Positions 36,069 to 44,820 of a stretch of 64,000 nucleotides of DNA are shown here, one piece after another. The notes below the pieces were generated by a model. It did no database searches and had not been told where the DNA came from. It saw nothing but the letters and a program-made list of their open reading frames with translations. Source of the stretch: an uncultured Bacilli bacterium. Its GTDB lineage: Bacteria; Bacillota_I; Bacilli_A; RF39; UBA660. The stretch's first letter is position 1. Every line of letters begins with the position of its first letter. The stretch is taken from assembly GCA_934098555.1 (NCBI GenBank), contig CAKOOQ010000001.1:11311-75310 (forward strand), in the 5' to 3' direction. The position numbers were made by a program, and so were the translations under genes.

Positions 36069-37214
36069 TTATTTGTACACTCTTTGATTTTGATTTCCTA
36101 TTTCGATTAAAGCTTCAGCAATGCCCGTATTTTTATCACGTGCTACTTGACCAATTGTTATACCCTCTCCCAAAAGAATGACATCATCCGTTGGTTTTAT
36201 CGCTTCATCTACTTGAACCATCATCATATTCATACTCACTTCGCCTACGACAGAGTAAAATTTGTTTTGAATCATTACCCTTTTTGGACATACGCCATTG
36301 GCATAGCCCACAGGCAAAACAGCAATATACATATCTTTTTTGGCTTTATATGTCGCACCATAACCAAGATAACTACCCTTTTTTATTTTTTTAATTTGAA
36401 TACTATGGGTAATAAAGCGCATCGCTGGTTTTAAATCTAAAAAGACGTTAAGGGTTGTGGGACTTAGATGCCATATTTTTTTTAAAAAAGCGTTTCTTAT
36501 ATATCTTAAATAATTTTTTAAGCCTTTTTTACTTTCTACAGGGCATATATTATAGCCATAAAGTAAAATACCCACGCGAAAAGCATTAACAAAAGAAGGC
36601 TTTTCATGGATAAGCAAATTTACACTGGAAAAAATATGCACCATAGGAATTTCTTTTAAATCGATTAAGCTTGTTATTTTCTTAAAAGAGGCCATTTGTT
36701 CATCATAATGTTTGTCAAAAATGCCTGTGGTAGCTAAATGGGTGTAAATTCCCTCAAGCTCTAAATAAGCTGTGCTTTTAATCAAATTGTAAGCGGTAAA
36801 AACATCTTCTTCGTTTTGAAATCCCAATCTTCCCATACCTGAATCAATCTGTAAATGAAGCTTTACAGGCTCTGATATTTTTAAAGAAATCAGATTAACT
36901 AAATAATCATAACTAGGTATCGATAAAGTAATATGATTTTTAATAGCTAAGGAAAGCTCTTCTTTAAAGACAGGTTGTAAACACAAAATAGGAATTGTTT
37001 CATGATATTTTCTAATTTCTAAAGCTTCACTTAAATAAGATACAGCAATATAATCAGCTCCCCCTGAAACAACGCTTTGAATAATCTCCGCGCCATGACC
37101 ATAACTTTGCGTTTTTAAAACCGCAATCATATAATCATAATTGGCATAAGTTTTTTTGATTTCTTTTACATTATGTAAGATACGTTCGGTATCCACTTCT
37201 ACATACGATTTCAC
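36069..37214 (-). CDS. alr: Alanine racemase-family enzyme
   Basis: 381 residues with the fold-type III barrel: AVLKTQSYGHGA at about 32-43 holds the pyridoxal-phosphate lysine, DSGMGRLGF the helix after the barrel edge, GILLYGYN and PVGYANG the second domain. The usual CMDQ near the second active site reads VSMNMMMVQVD, i.e. Met kept but Asp replaced by Asn, and the lysine box is KTQSYGHG instead of KANAYGHG. So it may be a divergent Alr or another amino-acid racemase (VanT- or serine-type). It lies between a small unknown gene and the ATP-grasp gene. Confidence 0.82.
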   Translation of the reverse strand: MKSYVEVDTERILHNVKEIKKTYANYDYMIAVLKTQSYGHGAEIIQSVVSGGADYIAVSYLSEALEIRKYHETIPILCLQPVFKEELSLAIKNHITLSIPSYDYLVNLISLKISEPVKLHLQIDSGMGRLGFQNEEDVFTAYNLIKSTAYLELEGIYTHLATTGIFDKHYDEQMASFKKITSLIDLKEIPMVHIFSSVNLLIHEKPSFVNAFRVGILLYGYNICPVESKKGLKNYLRYIRNAFLKKIWHLSPTTLNVFLDLKPAMRFITHSIQIKKIKKGSYLGYGATYKAKKDMYIAVLPVGYANGVCPKRVMIQNKFYSVVGEVSMNMMMVQVDEAIKPTDDVILLGEGITIGQVARDKNTGIAEALIEIGNQNQRVYK

Positions 37215-37223
37215 AGTAACCTC

Positions 37224-37472
37224 CTATTTATGTGTTTCATGATAATAACTGTAATCGGCCAGTTCTCTTGCTACGTTTTCCAGCTCATCATAATCTTCAT
37301 CCATATCAATCTCGGATAAATAAAAAAGTAAATCTTTATTACTTTTCACATTTTGATAAGGAATGTGATATTCTTCTAAAACTTCTTTTTGATAATTCGT
37401 TAAATATAAATTATCTTTAATATGAATTAAAGTATTTTTATGAACTACATCTTTAAAATCTTCTTCTTTCAT
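37224..37472 (-). CDS. Small hypothetical protein
   Basis: 82 residues, acidic, soluble. It has NTLIHIKDNLYLTNYQKEVLEEYHI followed by an Asp/Glu-rich C-terminal helix. I recognise no family. ATG 37472 follows AGGTGG. It heads the racemase/ATP-grasp operon, ten bases upstream of alr. Confidence 0.6.
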   Translation of the reverse strand: MKEEDFKDVVHKNTLIHIKDNLYLTNYQKEVLEEYHIPYQNVKSNKDLLFYLSEIDMDEDYDELENVARELADYSYYHETHK

Positions 37473-37541
37473 CTTTAACACCACCTTTATCTTATCATAT
37501 TTTCCCCCTTTTGGGATATATTATAATGTAAGGTGAGAACG

Positions 37542-37997
37542 ATGAAAGATAAATTAAAACATTTGGGGCAAATTTTTTTGCCTTTGGCTATCGGTGGGAT
37601 GGCAAGTTTATTTATTAAAAACAACATTATGGATTATGAAAATCTAAACAAGCCTTTTTTAGCGCCACCTAAAATTTTGTTTCCTATCGTTTGGACGTTT
37701 TTATATCTTTTAATTGGCTTTCTTTATTATAAAAATAGACAAGTCAGTGAAAATAAGGAAACAGCTTATCTTTATTACCTTGGTTTATTTTTGAACTTTA
37801 TCTGGCCCATTATTTTCTTTTCTTTTAAACTTTATTTACTGGCTGTCTTTGTCATTTGTCTTTTAACAGGATTTACGTATTTACTTTTTTTAAACTATAA
37901 AAAAGAAAGTCCCCAGACAGGTAACTTCCTTATTCTTTATTTCCTTTGGCTTTTATTTGCTACTTATTTAAATATAAGTATCTACTTACTTAACTAA
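37542..37997 (+). CDS. tspO: TspO/MBR family protein
   Basis: 151 residues with five membrane helices. LNKPFLAPPKILFPIVWTFLYLLIGF is the family signature (P-x-x-x-F-P-x-x-W-x-x-L-Y). TspO proteins bind porphyrins and related molecules at the membrane. The Trp-rich fifth-helix motif is reduced here. GTAAGGTGAG before the ATG. Its end meets the helicase gene on the other strand (4-base overlap). Confidence 0.85.
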   Translation: MKDKLKHLGQIFLPLAIGGMASLFIKNNIMDYENLNKPFLAPPKILFPIVWTFLYLLIGFLYYKNRQVSENKETAYLYYLGLFLNFIWPIIFFSFKLYLLAVFVICLLTGFTYLLFLNYKKESPQTGNFLILYFLWLLFATYLNISIYLLN

Positions 37998-40900
37998 TCT
38001 TTATTCTCATAAGCCAGTAAATTACGGATATCTTTTTCTGATAAACTCTTTAAGTACGTATTATCATCCATATCCTCTTCTATCATTTTATCCGATAGAA
38101 GTTTTTTCTTTTCTTGTAAACTCAATATTTTTTCTTCAATCGTTCCTTTACAAATGAATTTAATAACTTCGACACTCTTAGTTTGCCCAATCCGGTGAGT
38201 TCTATCTGTCGCCTGATTTTCAGCCTGAGGATTCCACCATAAATCAAGATGAATCACAACATCGGCACTGGTTAAATTAAGACCCGTTCCCCCACTTTTA
38301 AGCATTATCAAAAAGACATTGGTTTTATCTTTATTAAAGGCATCTACTAAAAGTTGTCTTTTTTTACTTGGTACTTCTCCATCAATGACATACGTTGTGA
38401 TACCTTCTTTATTTAAAGTATCTTTCACAAGGTATAAAGCCGTTTTAAAACTGGTAAATAATAAGATTTTATGCCCATTTGAAACCAATTCTTTAATTGT
38501 TTCAACTAAAGCTTCTATTTTAGCACTGCCATCTTTATAATTTTCATCATAAATAGAAGGGTCAATACAAATTTGTCTTAAACGCGTAAGAAGGGCTAAA
38601 ATAATCATTTTATTTTTGATGAAACCACCTTGATTAACGAGTTTATCCATTTCATCATTAACTCTTTTTACCTCAGCAGCATAATATTTTTTCTGCATTT
38701 CATTTAAATCAATAAAAATGTTATTTTCAATCTTATCCGGTAAATCTTTAATAACATCTTTTTTCTTTCTTCTTAAAATAAAAGGTTTAACTTGAGCTTT
38801 TAAGTTTTTTAACAATTTATTTGTATCTTCATCAAAATCCTTAATGTGATACTTTTGCTGAAATTTAACTAAATTAGAAAGAAAACCGGGCATAATAAAG
38901 TCAAAAATACTCCATAACTCTACGATAGTATTTTCAATAGGTGTTCCCGTTAAAGCCATTTTTGTCTCTGCTGTAATACTTTTAACAGCTTTCGTTAAAC
39001 CTGTTTTAGGATTTTTAATATTTTGGGCTTCATCAATTACGAACACTCTAAAAGACTTGGTTTCGTAAATATCTAAGTCTTCTCTTAATAAGCCGTAAGA
39101 TGTAATGTAAATATTACCAGCGTAATTTTGTAAAAGCTCTCTTCTGTCGTTACGATTACCCGAGAAAACTTGAAAAGATAAATCCGGAGCAAATTTATTA
39201 AATTCATTATTCCAGTTATAAACAAGTGAGGTCGGACAAACAATTAAAAATTTATTATCTTTGTTTTCTTCATACATTTTTTTAATAAACATAATCGTTT
39301 GTAAAGACTTACCAAGCCCCATTTCATCAGCCAAGATTCCTCCAAAGCCACATTTACAAATCATTGACAACCATTTAACACCACTTACTTGATAATCACG
39401 TAAAGTTTCTAACTCTTCGTTTGTAAAAGAAACTTCAAAGTCTTTAAAATCTTTAAACTGTTTAATAAAGTTTTGAAACATAGAATCGGTTTCTATAATA
39501 CCATATTTCTTTTCTTTTAAAGAATCTAAATAAAGAGCTCGATACTTGGGAATGGTTCCACTTTCCATTTCCTCTTCTGTTAATTCCAAATCATCGGTTA
39601 AAGATTTTAATTCTTGTAAGCCTTCTTGTTCCAAAGATAAGATATCGCCATTTTGTAAGCGATAATATTTTTTCTTGTTTTTCATCGAAGCCAAAATAGC
39701 GTCTAACTCATCATTATTAATATCCCCTAAATCGAAATCAAAGTGAAGAATTTGATCTTTACCAATACTGAAATGAGTGGCTACCGAACTATTCTTTAAA
39801 AGATTCGTATTTTGAAGTTTTTCAGAAGTATAAACATTATATTTACTAGAAAGTTCATCTAAACCCGTATCCATAAATTCACACATCAAGTCAAAATCAT
39901 CTAATAAAAATAAATGATTGAGTTTATGAAAACCATAGTTTTCTAATACAGATACGGTTTCATTTTCGTATTCGATATCTCGAATAATGTTGGCAACATC
40001 ATCAAAATAAGAAATTTCTTCATTATTATAAATAAACTTAGGAATACAATTAATATCATTTTCATTTAAGTCAAAGTAAAATTTAACCTCAGGTTTTTCT
40101 TCCATCACAATATCTTTAACTGATTTATCAAGTTCTAAGTTTGTTTTAATAGCTCTTAAAACGCTTTTTTGAAAACTAGGAAAATCCTTCTCATCAAAAA
40201 CAAGCATATTCATATTACTTTCTAAAAGCTCTTTTAGAAGTAAACGTTGCTTTTTGTCTAAGCAATAAATATCCCCACCTTCTTGCCAAACATATTCCCC
40301 ATCAGCAGTTAAAAGAGCTGTTTTTTCTTTCATATTTAATTTTAATGTATATTCATGATTTTTCTTAGATAAATTAGATTTAAAAGGAAAACCATTTACA
40401 ATGGATGAGGCAAAGTTATTTTCGTTTAAATAAATACCCTCAGGATAAATCGAAAAAAGTTCTTTGATATTTTCACTATCTAAACGAATGCCGTTACTAT
40501 AGTAATAACGAGACTTTAAATTATTAATATACTCAATAAAATGAAGAGATTGATTACTAAAATAATGTTTTTCAGGGTCATACTCAAAATTGGTACCAAA
40601 ACGATATTTATATTCATACTTCAAAGCTTGATAAAAACTACTGAACTTACTTAGTAAGGCGTATTTTTTTTCTTGACCAATTTTAGCCTTAAGGTTCATT
40701 GTTATACCATATCTCGAAAATTCTATACAAAGATTTGGAATAACAAAAACCTCTTCTTTTCTTGTTACCGGTTCTGCGTATTCCTTTTCAATAATTTGAA
40801 ACAGACGAGCCGTTTTTTGTTGCACACTTTTATCGTTTTTAGAAGATAATAAGGTATCGGAATAGCAAATTAAACAAGCCGCGACATGTTTACAAGAAGT

Positions 40901-41137
40901 CGTCGTGATAAACTGAGGACATGTACAATATGTTTTTTGGATATTTTTATTTCTATCCGTATCTATTTGAACCACGTATTTACGGTAACTAGACTCGGAC
41001 TCTACTAAAAACTGTGATTTAATATTTACAGAACCGGTTGTACTCACATATTCAATATAATCTTCATTATAATTTAAGCCTTTATTATAATCAGAATTAT
41101 TAACCCATTCCAAAATTTTTCTTTTTACTTCATCCAT
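37994..41137 (-). CDS. SWIM zinc-finger SNF2-family helicase
   Basis: 1047 residues. SWIM finger near 55-95: CTCPQFITTTSCKHVAACL (C-x-C ... C-x-H). A 500-residue bacterial SNF2-associated region follows. The motor begins near 600: ILADEMGLGKSLQTIMFI (motif I), VIDEAQNIKN (II, DEAQ), MALTGTPIENT (III), then the second lobe with FTSFKTAL, LKSGGTGLNL and HRIGQTKSVEV. This is the usual HepA/RapA-relative of low-GC Firmicutes, a DNA translocase perhaps acting in repair or transcription. Full length, intact. Single gene ahead of the tRNA cluster. Confidence 0.92.
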   Translation of the reverse strand: MDEVKRKILEWVNNSDYNKGLNYNEDYIEYVSTTGSVNIKSQFLVESESSYRKYVVQIDTDRNKNIQKTYCTCPQFITTTSCKHVAACLICYSDTLLSSKNDKSVQQKTARLFQIIEKEYAEPVTRKEEVFVIPNLCIEFSRYGITMNLKAKIGQEKKYALLSKFSSFYQALKYEYKYRFGTNFEYDPEKHYFSNQSLHFIEYINNLKSRYYYSNGIRLDSENIKELFSIYPEGIYLNENNFASSIVNGFPFKSNLSKKNHEYTLKLNMKEKTALLTADGEYVWQEGGDIYCLDKKQRLLLKELLESNMNMLVFDEKDFPSFQKSVLRAIKTNLELDKSVKDIVMEEKPEVKFYFDLNENDINCIPKFIYNNEEISYFDDVANIIRDIEYENETVSVLENYGFHKLNHLFLLDDFDLMCEFMDTGLDELSSKYNVYTSEKLQNTNLLKNSSVATHFSIGKDQILHFDFDLGDINNDELDAILASMKNKKKYYRLQNGDILSLEQEGLQELKSLTDDLELTEEEMESGTIPKYRALYLDSLKEKKYGIIETDSMFQNFIKQFKDFKDFEVSFTNEELETLRDYQVSGVKWLSMICKCGFGGILADEMGLGKSLQTIMFIKKMYEENKDNKFLIVCPTSLVYNWNNEFNKFAPDLSFQVFSGNRNDRRELLQNYAGNIYITSYGLLREDLDIYETKSFRVFVIDEAQNIKNPKTGLTKAVKSITAETKMALTGTPIENTIVELWSIFDFIMPGFLSNLVKFQQKYHIKDFDEDTNKLLKNLKAQVKPFILRRKKKDVIKDLPDKIENNIFIDLNEMQKKYYAAEVKRVNDEMDKLVNQGGFIKNKMIILALLTRLRQICIDPSIYDENYKDGSAKIEALVETIKELVSNGHKILLFTSFKTALYLVKDTLNKEGITTYVIDGEVPSKKRQLLVDAFNKDKTNVFLIMLKSGGTGLNLTSADVVIHLDLWWNPQAENQATDRTHRIGQTKSVEVIKFICKGTIEEKILSLQEKKKLLSDKMIEEDMDDNTYLKSLSEKDIRNLLAYENKD

Positions 41138-41210
41138 AATGATTACCTCCTAAATAGGGCACTAATCTTATTGTAGCATAATGTATTACAGAAACAAAGA
41201 AAAAGGACAA

Positions 41211-41234
41211 AAAAAAAATCAACCCTAAGGTTGA
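41211..41234 (-). terminator. Terminator of the tRNA operon
   Basis: TCAACC and GGTTGA stem with a four-base loop, leading leftwards into eight T, 17 bases beyond tRNA-Phe. Confidence 0.8.
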
Positions 41235-41250
41235 ACTATTTTTCTTTAAA

Positions 41251-41326
<76 letters not shown>

Positions 41327-41330
41327 AAGA

Positions 41331-41407
41331 TGGCGGTTCGTACGGGATTCGAACCCGTGGTCTTCTGCGTGACAGGCAGACGTCATAGGCCTCTAGACTA
41401 ACGAACC
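41331..41407 (-). tRNA. tRNA-Asp (GTC)
   Basis: 77-base cloverleaf with acceptor GGTTCGT/ACGAACC, anticodon loop CTGTCAC, T-arm GGTTCGAATCC, discriminator G and encoded CCA. Confidence 0.97.
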
Positions 41408-41408
41408 A

Positions 41409-41485
<77 letters not shown>

Positions 41486-41496
41486 ATAAATAAAAA

Positions 41497-41589
41497 TGGC
41501 GGAGGAAAAGGGATTCGAACCCCTGCGCCGCTCTCGCGACCTCTCGGTTTTCAAGACCGATCCCTTCAACCGGACTTGGGTATTCCTCC
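41497..41589 (-). tRNA. tRNA-Ser (TGA)
   Basis: 93 bases, with the long variable arm (AGAGGTCGCGAGAGCGGC) of class II tRNAs, anticodon TGA in CTTGAAA, acceptor GGAGGAA/TTCCTCC and an encoded CCA. Confidence 0.96.
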
Positions 41590-41597
41590 ATAAATAT

Positions 41598-41686
41598 TGG
41601 TGCCCGAGGCCGGACTTGAACCGGCACGGGTTTTAACACCCGCAGGATTTTAAGTCCTGTGCGTCTACCTATTCCGCCACTCGGGC
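41598..41686 (-). tRNA. tRNA-Leu (TAA)
   Basis: 89 bases with a long variable arm (TGCGGGTGTTAAAACCCG), anticodon TAA in CTTAAAA, acceptor GCCCGAG/CTCGGGC and an encoded CCA. First gene of the cluster. Confidence 0.96.
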
Positions 41687-41716
41687 AGGCACTGTCTTAA
41701 CTAATAAGACTACTAC

Positions 41717-41745
41717 ATTATAATATTAAAATTTTGAATTGGCAA
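41717..41745 (-). promoter_or_regulatory. Promoter of the tRNA operon
   Basis: TTGCCA (41740-41745), 17 bases, TATAAT (41717-41722) on the minus strand, about 30 bases upstream of tRNA-Leu. No other promoter is visible between the five tRNAs, so they form one transcript. Confidence 0.85.
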
Positions 41746-41752
41746 GTCTTTT

Positions 41753-42097
41753 TTAATTTTTTTCTTTCATTTGCTCTAATTTCTCTTCCATCCAAATCGG
41801 TAATTGCTTTTTTAAAGGCATAAACCCATGATCAATGCCTACATCTTTAAGATTACCATAAGCCGTATTCTTAATTGAACACTTTATTTTTTTATGTTCC
41901 TCATCCACTTCTAAAATACGACAACACACTTCCTCACCTAAAACTCCATAATCGTGGACGTCTTTTACAAAATAATTACTTAGCTCAGAAATATGGATAA
42001 GACCCGTATAATTATCTTTAAAATTCAAAAAAATACCATAATTTTCAAAACCACTAATCGTTCCTTTTATTAATTCGTCTTTTTGATAAATTGTCAT
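41753..42097 (-). CDS. S1 RNA-binding domain protein (YugI/CvfD type)
   Basis: 114 residues. One S1 domain at 5-75: KGTISGFENYGIFLNF, GLIHISELSNYFVKDV and VCCRILEVDEEHKKIKCSIK. The size and lone domain match general stress protein 13 (YugI) and CvfD, which bind RNA or the ribosome. The C-terminal 35 residues are a short tail. Just upstream of the tRNA operon in the opposite reading phase of neighbours; single gene. Confidence 0.82.
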   Translation of the reverse strand: MTIYQKDELIKGTISGFENYGIFLNFKDNYTGLIHISELSNYFVKDVHDYGVLGEEVCCRILEVDEEHKKIKCSIKNTAYGNLKDVGIDHGFMPLKKQLPIWMEEKLEQMKEKN

Positions 42098-42184
42098 TTC
42101 TCCTCCGCCCTTTAATTATAACCAATTTTCCTTTACTTGTTAAGTTAAAAATTTTATAATGAATAAATGAAAGGACGAAAGAAA

Positions 42185-42424
42185 ATGGAAAATAATGATA
42201 AAATTGCCCAAATCAAAGAACTTTTAGAAGACATCCGACCCTTTTTAAATATGGAAGGTGGAGACGTTGAATTTATTAAATATGAAGACGATTATTTATA
42301 TGTAAAACTAACTGGTGCTTGTGCCATGTGTGGTTACCAAGATGTTACTTTAAAAGATAATATTTTAGCTTATATACAAGAAGATGTGAAAGATATTAAA
42401 GGAATTATAAACGTCGAATTATAA
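42185..42424 (+). CDS. NifU C-terminal domain protein (Fe-S scaffold/carrier, YutI-like)
   Basis: 79 residues. IRPFLNMEGGDVEFIKY and LTGACAMCGYQDVTLKDNI carry the C-x-x-C that holds a 4Fe-4S cluster in Nfu proteins. It delivers iron-sulfur clusters to client enzymes in the cytosol. ATG 42185 follows AAAGGACG. Its 3' end overlaps the convergent YutH-like gene. Nfu is yutI in Bacillus, where it also neighbours yutH and yutD. Confidence 0.9.
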   Translation: MENNDKIAQIKELLEDIRPFLNMEGGDVEFIKYEDDYLYVKLTGACAMCGYQDVTLKDNILAYIQEDVKDIKGIINVEL

Positions 42425-43345
42425 TTCTTTTTTTATAAGCCAATCAACGGGTTCGATAAACACATAAGAACTCATCAATTGGTAAGCATCCTTTAAAAAC
42501 TCTTCATAGGAACTGGCCTTATCGACAACCGTAAAAATACAACTAACATCTTTATTATTTTCAATAACCTGTTCATGTAAATCAAAATAATAAGTAGGAT
42601 AAAGAAGACGGGCAAAAAGCATTCCCATTTGATAAGCATCAGGTTTGACAATTTCTATATACGCTTTTAAATCAATTAAAGCATCTTTCGGACTATGAAA
42701 GAATAAAGCCTTTATATACTCAGCGATATCTCGTTCTTTAATATCAATAACAAAATTCAAAGGATTGGCAAAATTAAGACGCAAGTTAGGGTATCCTATT
42801 CGTTTATGCCCTAAAACAAAGCTTTCTTTATGACTTGGGTATCTTCTTCCCACACTGTTAGCATAGCTAATCGCGTTTTCCGCAAGTCCGACATAATAAC
42901 TAAAACTGTTTAATAAGGTAGGATAATTCTTACCCAGTTCATGTATCTGATACTCCAAATAATCAACTTTTTGACTCCATAAACTTGACCATTCATTCTT
43001 ATAAGAAGAAGAGAGTTTTTCATTTAAAACATACTTCTGTTGCCAATTTATAATAGCAAACAAATCATACTCTTTATTTATATCCGTTCCTTCGACAAGC
43101 ACATAATTTTTATCTTGAATCATCGTCAAAAAAGAACCATAAACATTTTGAATAAAAGGAAAAATAGTTTCCTTACGATTTAATAGTTCTTGCATAACTT
43201 TTAAAAGAACTTCAAAATCTTTAAGAGGCCTTTTTACCAAAGTAAAAAAATAATCTTTACCATTATATTGAAAGACCGAATAATCCTTATAATCTTTTAT
43301 ATCAGAGACATTTAAATGATAAGCATATAAAATATTTTCTTTCAT
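42419..43345 (-). CDS. YutH/CotS-like protein with degenerate kinase fold
   Basis: 308 residues. The order of parts resembles spore-coat kinase-like proteins: YSVFQYNGKDYFFTLVKRP and a helix (N-lobe), KNYVLVEGTDI (hinge-like), DYLEYQIHELGKNYP, then GHKRIGYPNLRLNFANPLNFVIDIKERDIAEYI, which sits where kinases have H-G-D ... N ... D. The catalytic Asp of the HGD motif is not present, so it is probably inactive. I lean on its place next to a NifU gene and near YutD and a YunB-like gene, as in the Bacillus yut region. A remote similarity only. Confidence 0.45.
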   Translation of the reverse strand: MKENILYAYHLNVSDIKDYKDYSVFQYNGKDYFFTLVKRPLKDFEVLLKVMQELLNRKETIFPFIQNVYGSFLTMIQDKNYVLVEGTDINKEYDLFAIINWQQKYVLNEKLSSSYKNEWSSLWSQKVDYLEYQIHELGKNYPTLLNSFSYYVGLAENAISYANSVGRRYPSHKESFVLGHKRIGYPNLRLNFANPLNFVIDIKERDIAEYIKALFFHSPKDALIDLKAYIEIVKPDAYQMGMLFARLLYPTYYFDLHEQVIENNKDVSCIFTVVDKASSYEEFLKDAYQLMSSYVFIEPVDWLIKKEL

Positions 43346-43387
43346 ACTTATATATATGAAAAAAATCCGAGTTTCATAACCCGAATT

Positions 43388-44143
43388 TTAAGCAAGCTTT
43401 CTTGCATTATCAAAAGCTTGGTTAGCAATAACTTCCGCAGCTTGAGCATTCTTTAAATGTTCTCTTGCTTCCGCTTGCAAATTAATTATTTTTTTTTTAT
43501 CATCTTCAAAAGCTTGTAATTCAGCAGCCAGTTTACTTTGGAACTCATCATCCAAAACTTTTACTTTTTGTTGATATTCGATATCAAGCTCTTGTTTTCT
43601 TTTCATATAATCTTCAAAAGAAGATAAGAAACTATAACTTACGGGAGCTTCTTCAACCATAGGTGTAACAGAAACTTCTGGTGTTATCGTACTTTCTACA
43701 ACTGGTGGTTGTGGTTCTTCAACCGTTACTGTAGGTGCAACTACTTCAGGATTTATAGCAGGTTGTTCCATTACAGGAGGCACAACACCTGTCATATCCA
43801 CTTTTTCATCCACAAAAGAAGCTGGATTTTCTACTACTGGTGCCACAGGTTGTTCAAAAGTTGGTGTAACATCTGGAACAACAGGTTCCACATTAACATT
43901 AGGTGTTTCTGGGGCGAAAGTATTTACTTGAGGAGCCGCATCAAAAGTAGGTTCTGGAATAACATTAGAAACAGCGGGTGCTTCATTCACAACAGGATGA
44001 GTTGCCTTGTAGTTATTTGTAGCTGTTAACATACCATTTTTTAAAGCATCTAATTGGGTACTGTTTAAAGCTAATTTTGTTACGTCACCAATATTTTTAT
44101 TAGCCGATACAACAGATTCAATACTTATAACTTGACTATTCAT
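43388..44143 (-). CDS. Pro/Val/Glu-rich protein with C-terminal coiled coil
   Basis: 251 residues, no signal or membrane part. Residues 1-50 are ordinary; 50-165 are a low-complexity tract of short P-V-V-E-x-P-type units; 170-251 are a single coiled coil (YMKRKQELDIEYQQKVKVLDDEF...). Unrecognised. The tract suggests a long flexible linker. It is joined to the next gene by a TAATG stop/start overlap, so the two are translated together. Confidence 0.6.
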   Translation of the reverse strand: MNSQVISIESVVSANKNIGDVTKLALNSTQLDALKNGMLTATNNYKATHPVVNEAPAVSNVIPEPTFDAAPQVNTFAPETPNVNVEPVVPDVTPTFEQPVAPVVENPASFVDEKVDMTGVVPPVMEQPAINPEVVAPTVTVEEPQPPVVESTITPEVSVTPMVEEAPVSYSFLSSFEDYMKRKQELDIEYQQKVKVLDDEFQSKLAAELQAFEDDKKKIINLQAEAREHLKNAQAAEVIANQAFDNARKLA

Positions 44144-44424
44144 TATGCTTCACCAACCACTTCTACACTATTTTTAATAATATCTACGATAACACTTTTA
44201 ACTTCACTCCATGCTGATGTATCTGCGATAGCTTGATACATGCCGTCCTTTTCCCAAAGAAAGCCAAGTACTTGATTGCCATTATTTTCTTCATGTAAAT
44301 CAACGACTAAAATAGGCACATTTTTAATATTTGGATGATTATCATCTGTACTCTTAAAATGACAAACAACATCATATTCCATTTTAGTACCATTTGGGTC
44401 TGTTAATGTAATTTTATTATTCAT
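44143..44424 (-). CDS. Small protein resembling DUF1292
   Basis: 93 residues, soluble. LTDPNGTKMEYDVVCHFKS and VPILVVDLHEENNGNQVLGFLWEKDGMYQAI recall the compact beta-sheet of DUF1292 proteins. No motif for a function. First of two coupled genes. Confidence 0.55.
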   Translation of the reverse strand: MNNKITLTDPNGTKMEYDVVCHFKSTDDNHPNIKNVPILVVDLHEENNGNQVLGFLWEKDGMYQAIADTSAWSEVKSVIVDIIKNSVEVVGEA

Positions 44425-44479
44425 TCTTATTCCCTCACTATTCTGTAGAAATTATAGCAAAAAACAATTAAATAAGCAA

Positions 44480-44506
44480 GAGGGTTATTGTAAATCAAAC
44501 ACCCTC
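44480..44506 (-). terminator. Possible terminator after the surface protein gene
   Basis: GAGGGT and ACCCTC form a 6-bp stem; leftwards there is only a broken T-tract. It ends the GC-rich flank described below. Confidence 0.5.
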
Positions 44507-44509
44507 ATG

Positions 44510-44820
44510 CCACACTTAATGGTTGATAACTTACTAACGGCAGGCCCCTTTGGTTGTAAACCGAGAGCGGCGAGCCAACCTCGTTCTCGCTACCCAATCT
44601 CGTATGGATTTTCAAGTGTTCCTTCACCGCCTAAAATCGACGTAGAGGGTATCAGATATACCGAAGGGTGAACCAAACCAGCACCGTAAGCATCGCCGTA
44701 GTCGACATTGCCCGTCGTATAGACACTGAACACACCGTAAGCACTCGAAGAGTCCGCAATCGGAGAAATCGTCCATTGCCAAGTGCTTAAATCGAGAAGC
44801 CAATCATTGCTTTTACAATC
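44510..44820. other. GC-rich segment spanning a gene end and its flank
   Basis: By counting, 60-base blocks from 44521 to 44760 are 45-55% GC and the next blocks are about 42%, against about 33% inside the same gene at 45001-45060 and about 30% around. It holds a branched hairpin at 44552-44589 (GGTT/AACC, then CGAGA/TCTCG and CGAG/CTCG). Confidence 0.7.

Noticed and set aside
44510..44592. Integron attC-like site in the GC-rich flank
   Set aside because: There are hairpins but not the paired GTTRRRY / RYYYAAC core boxes, and no integrase is in the window.
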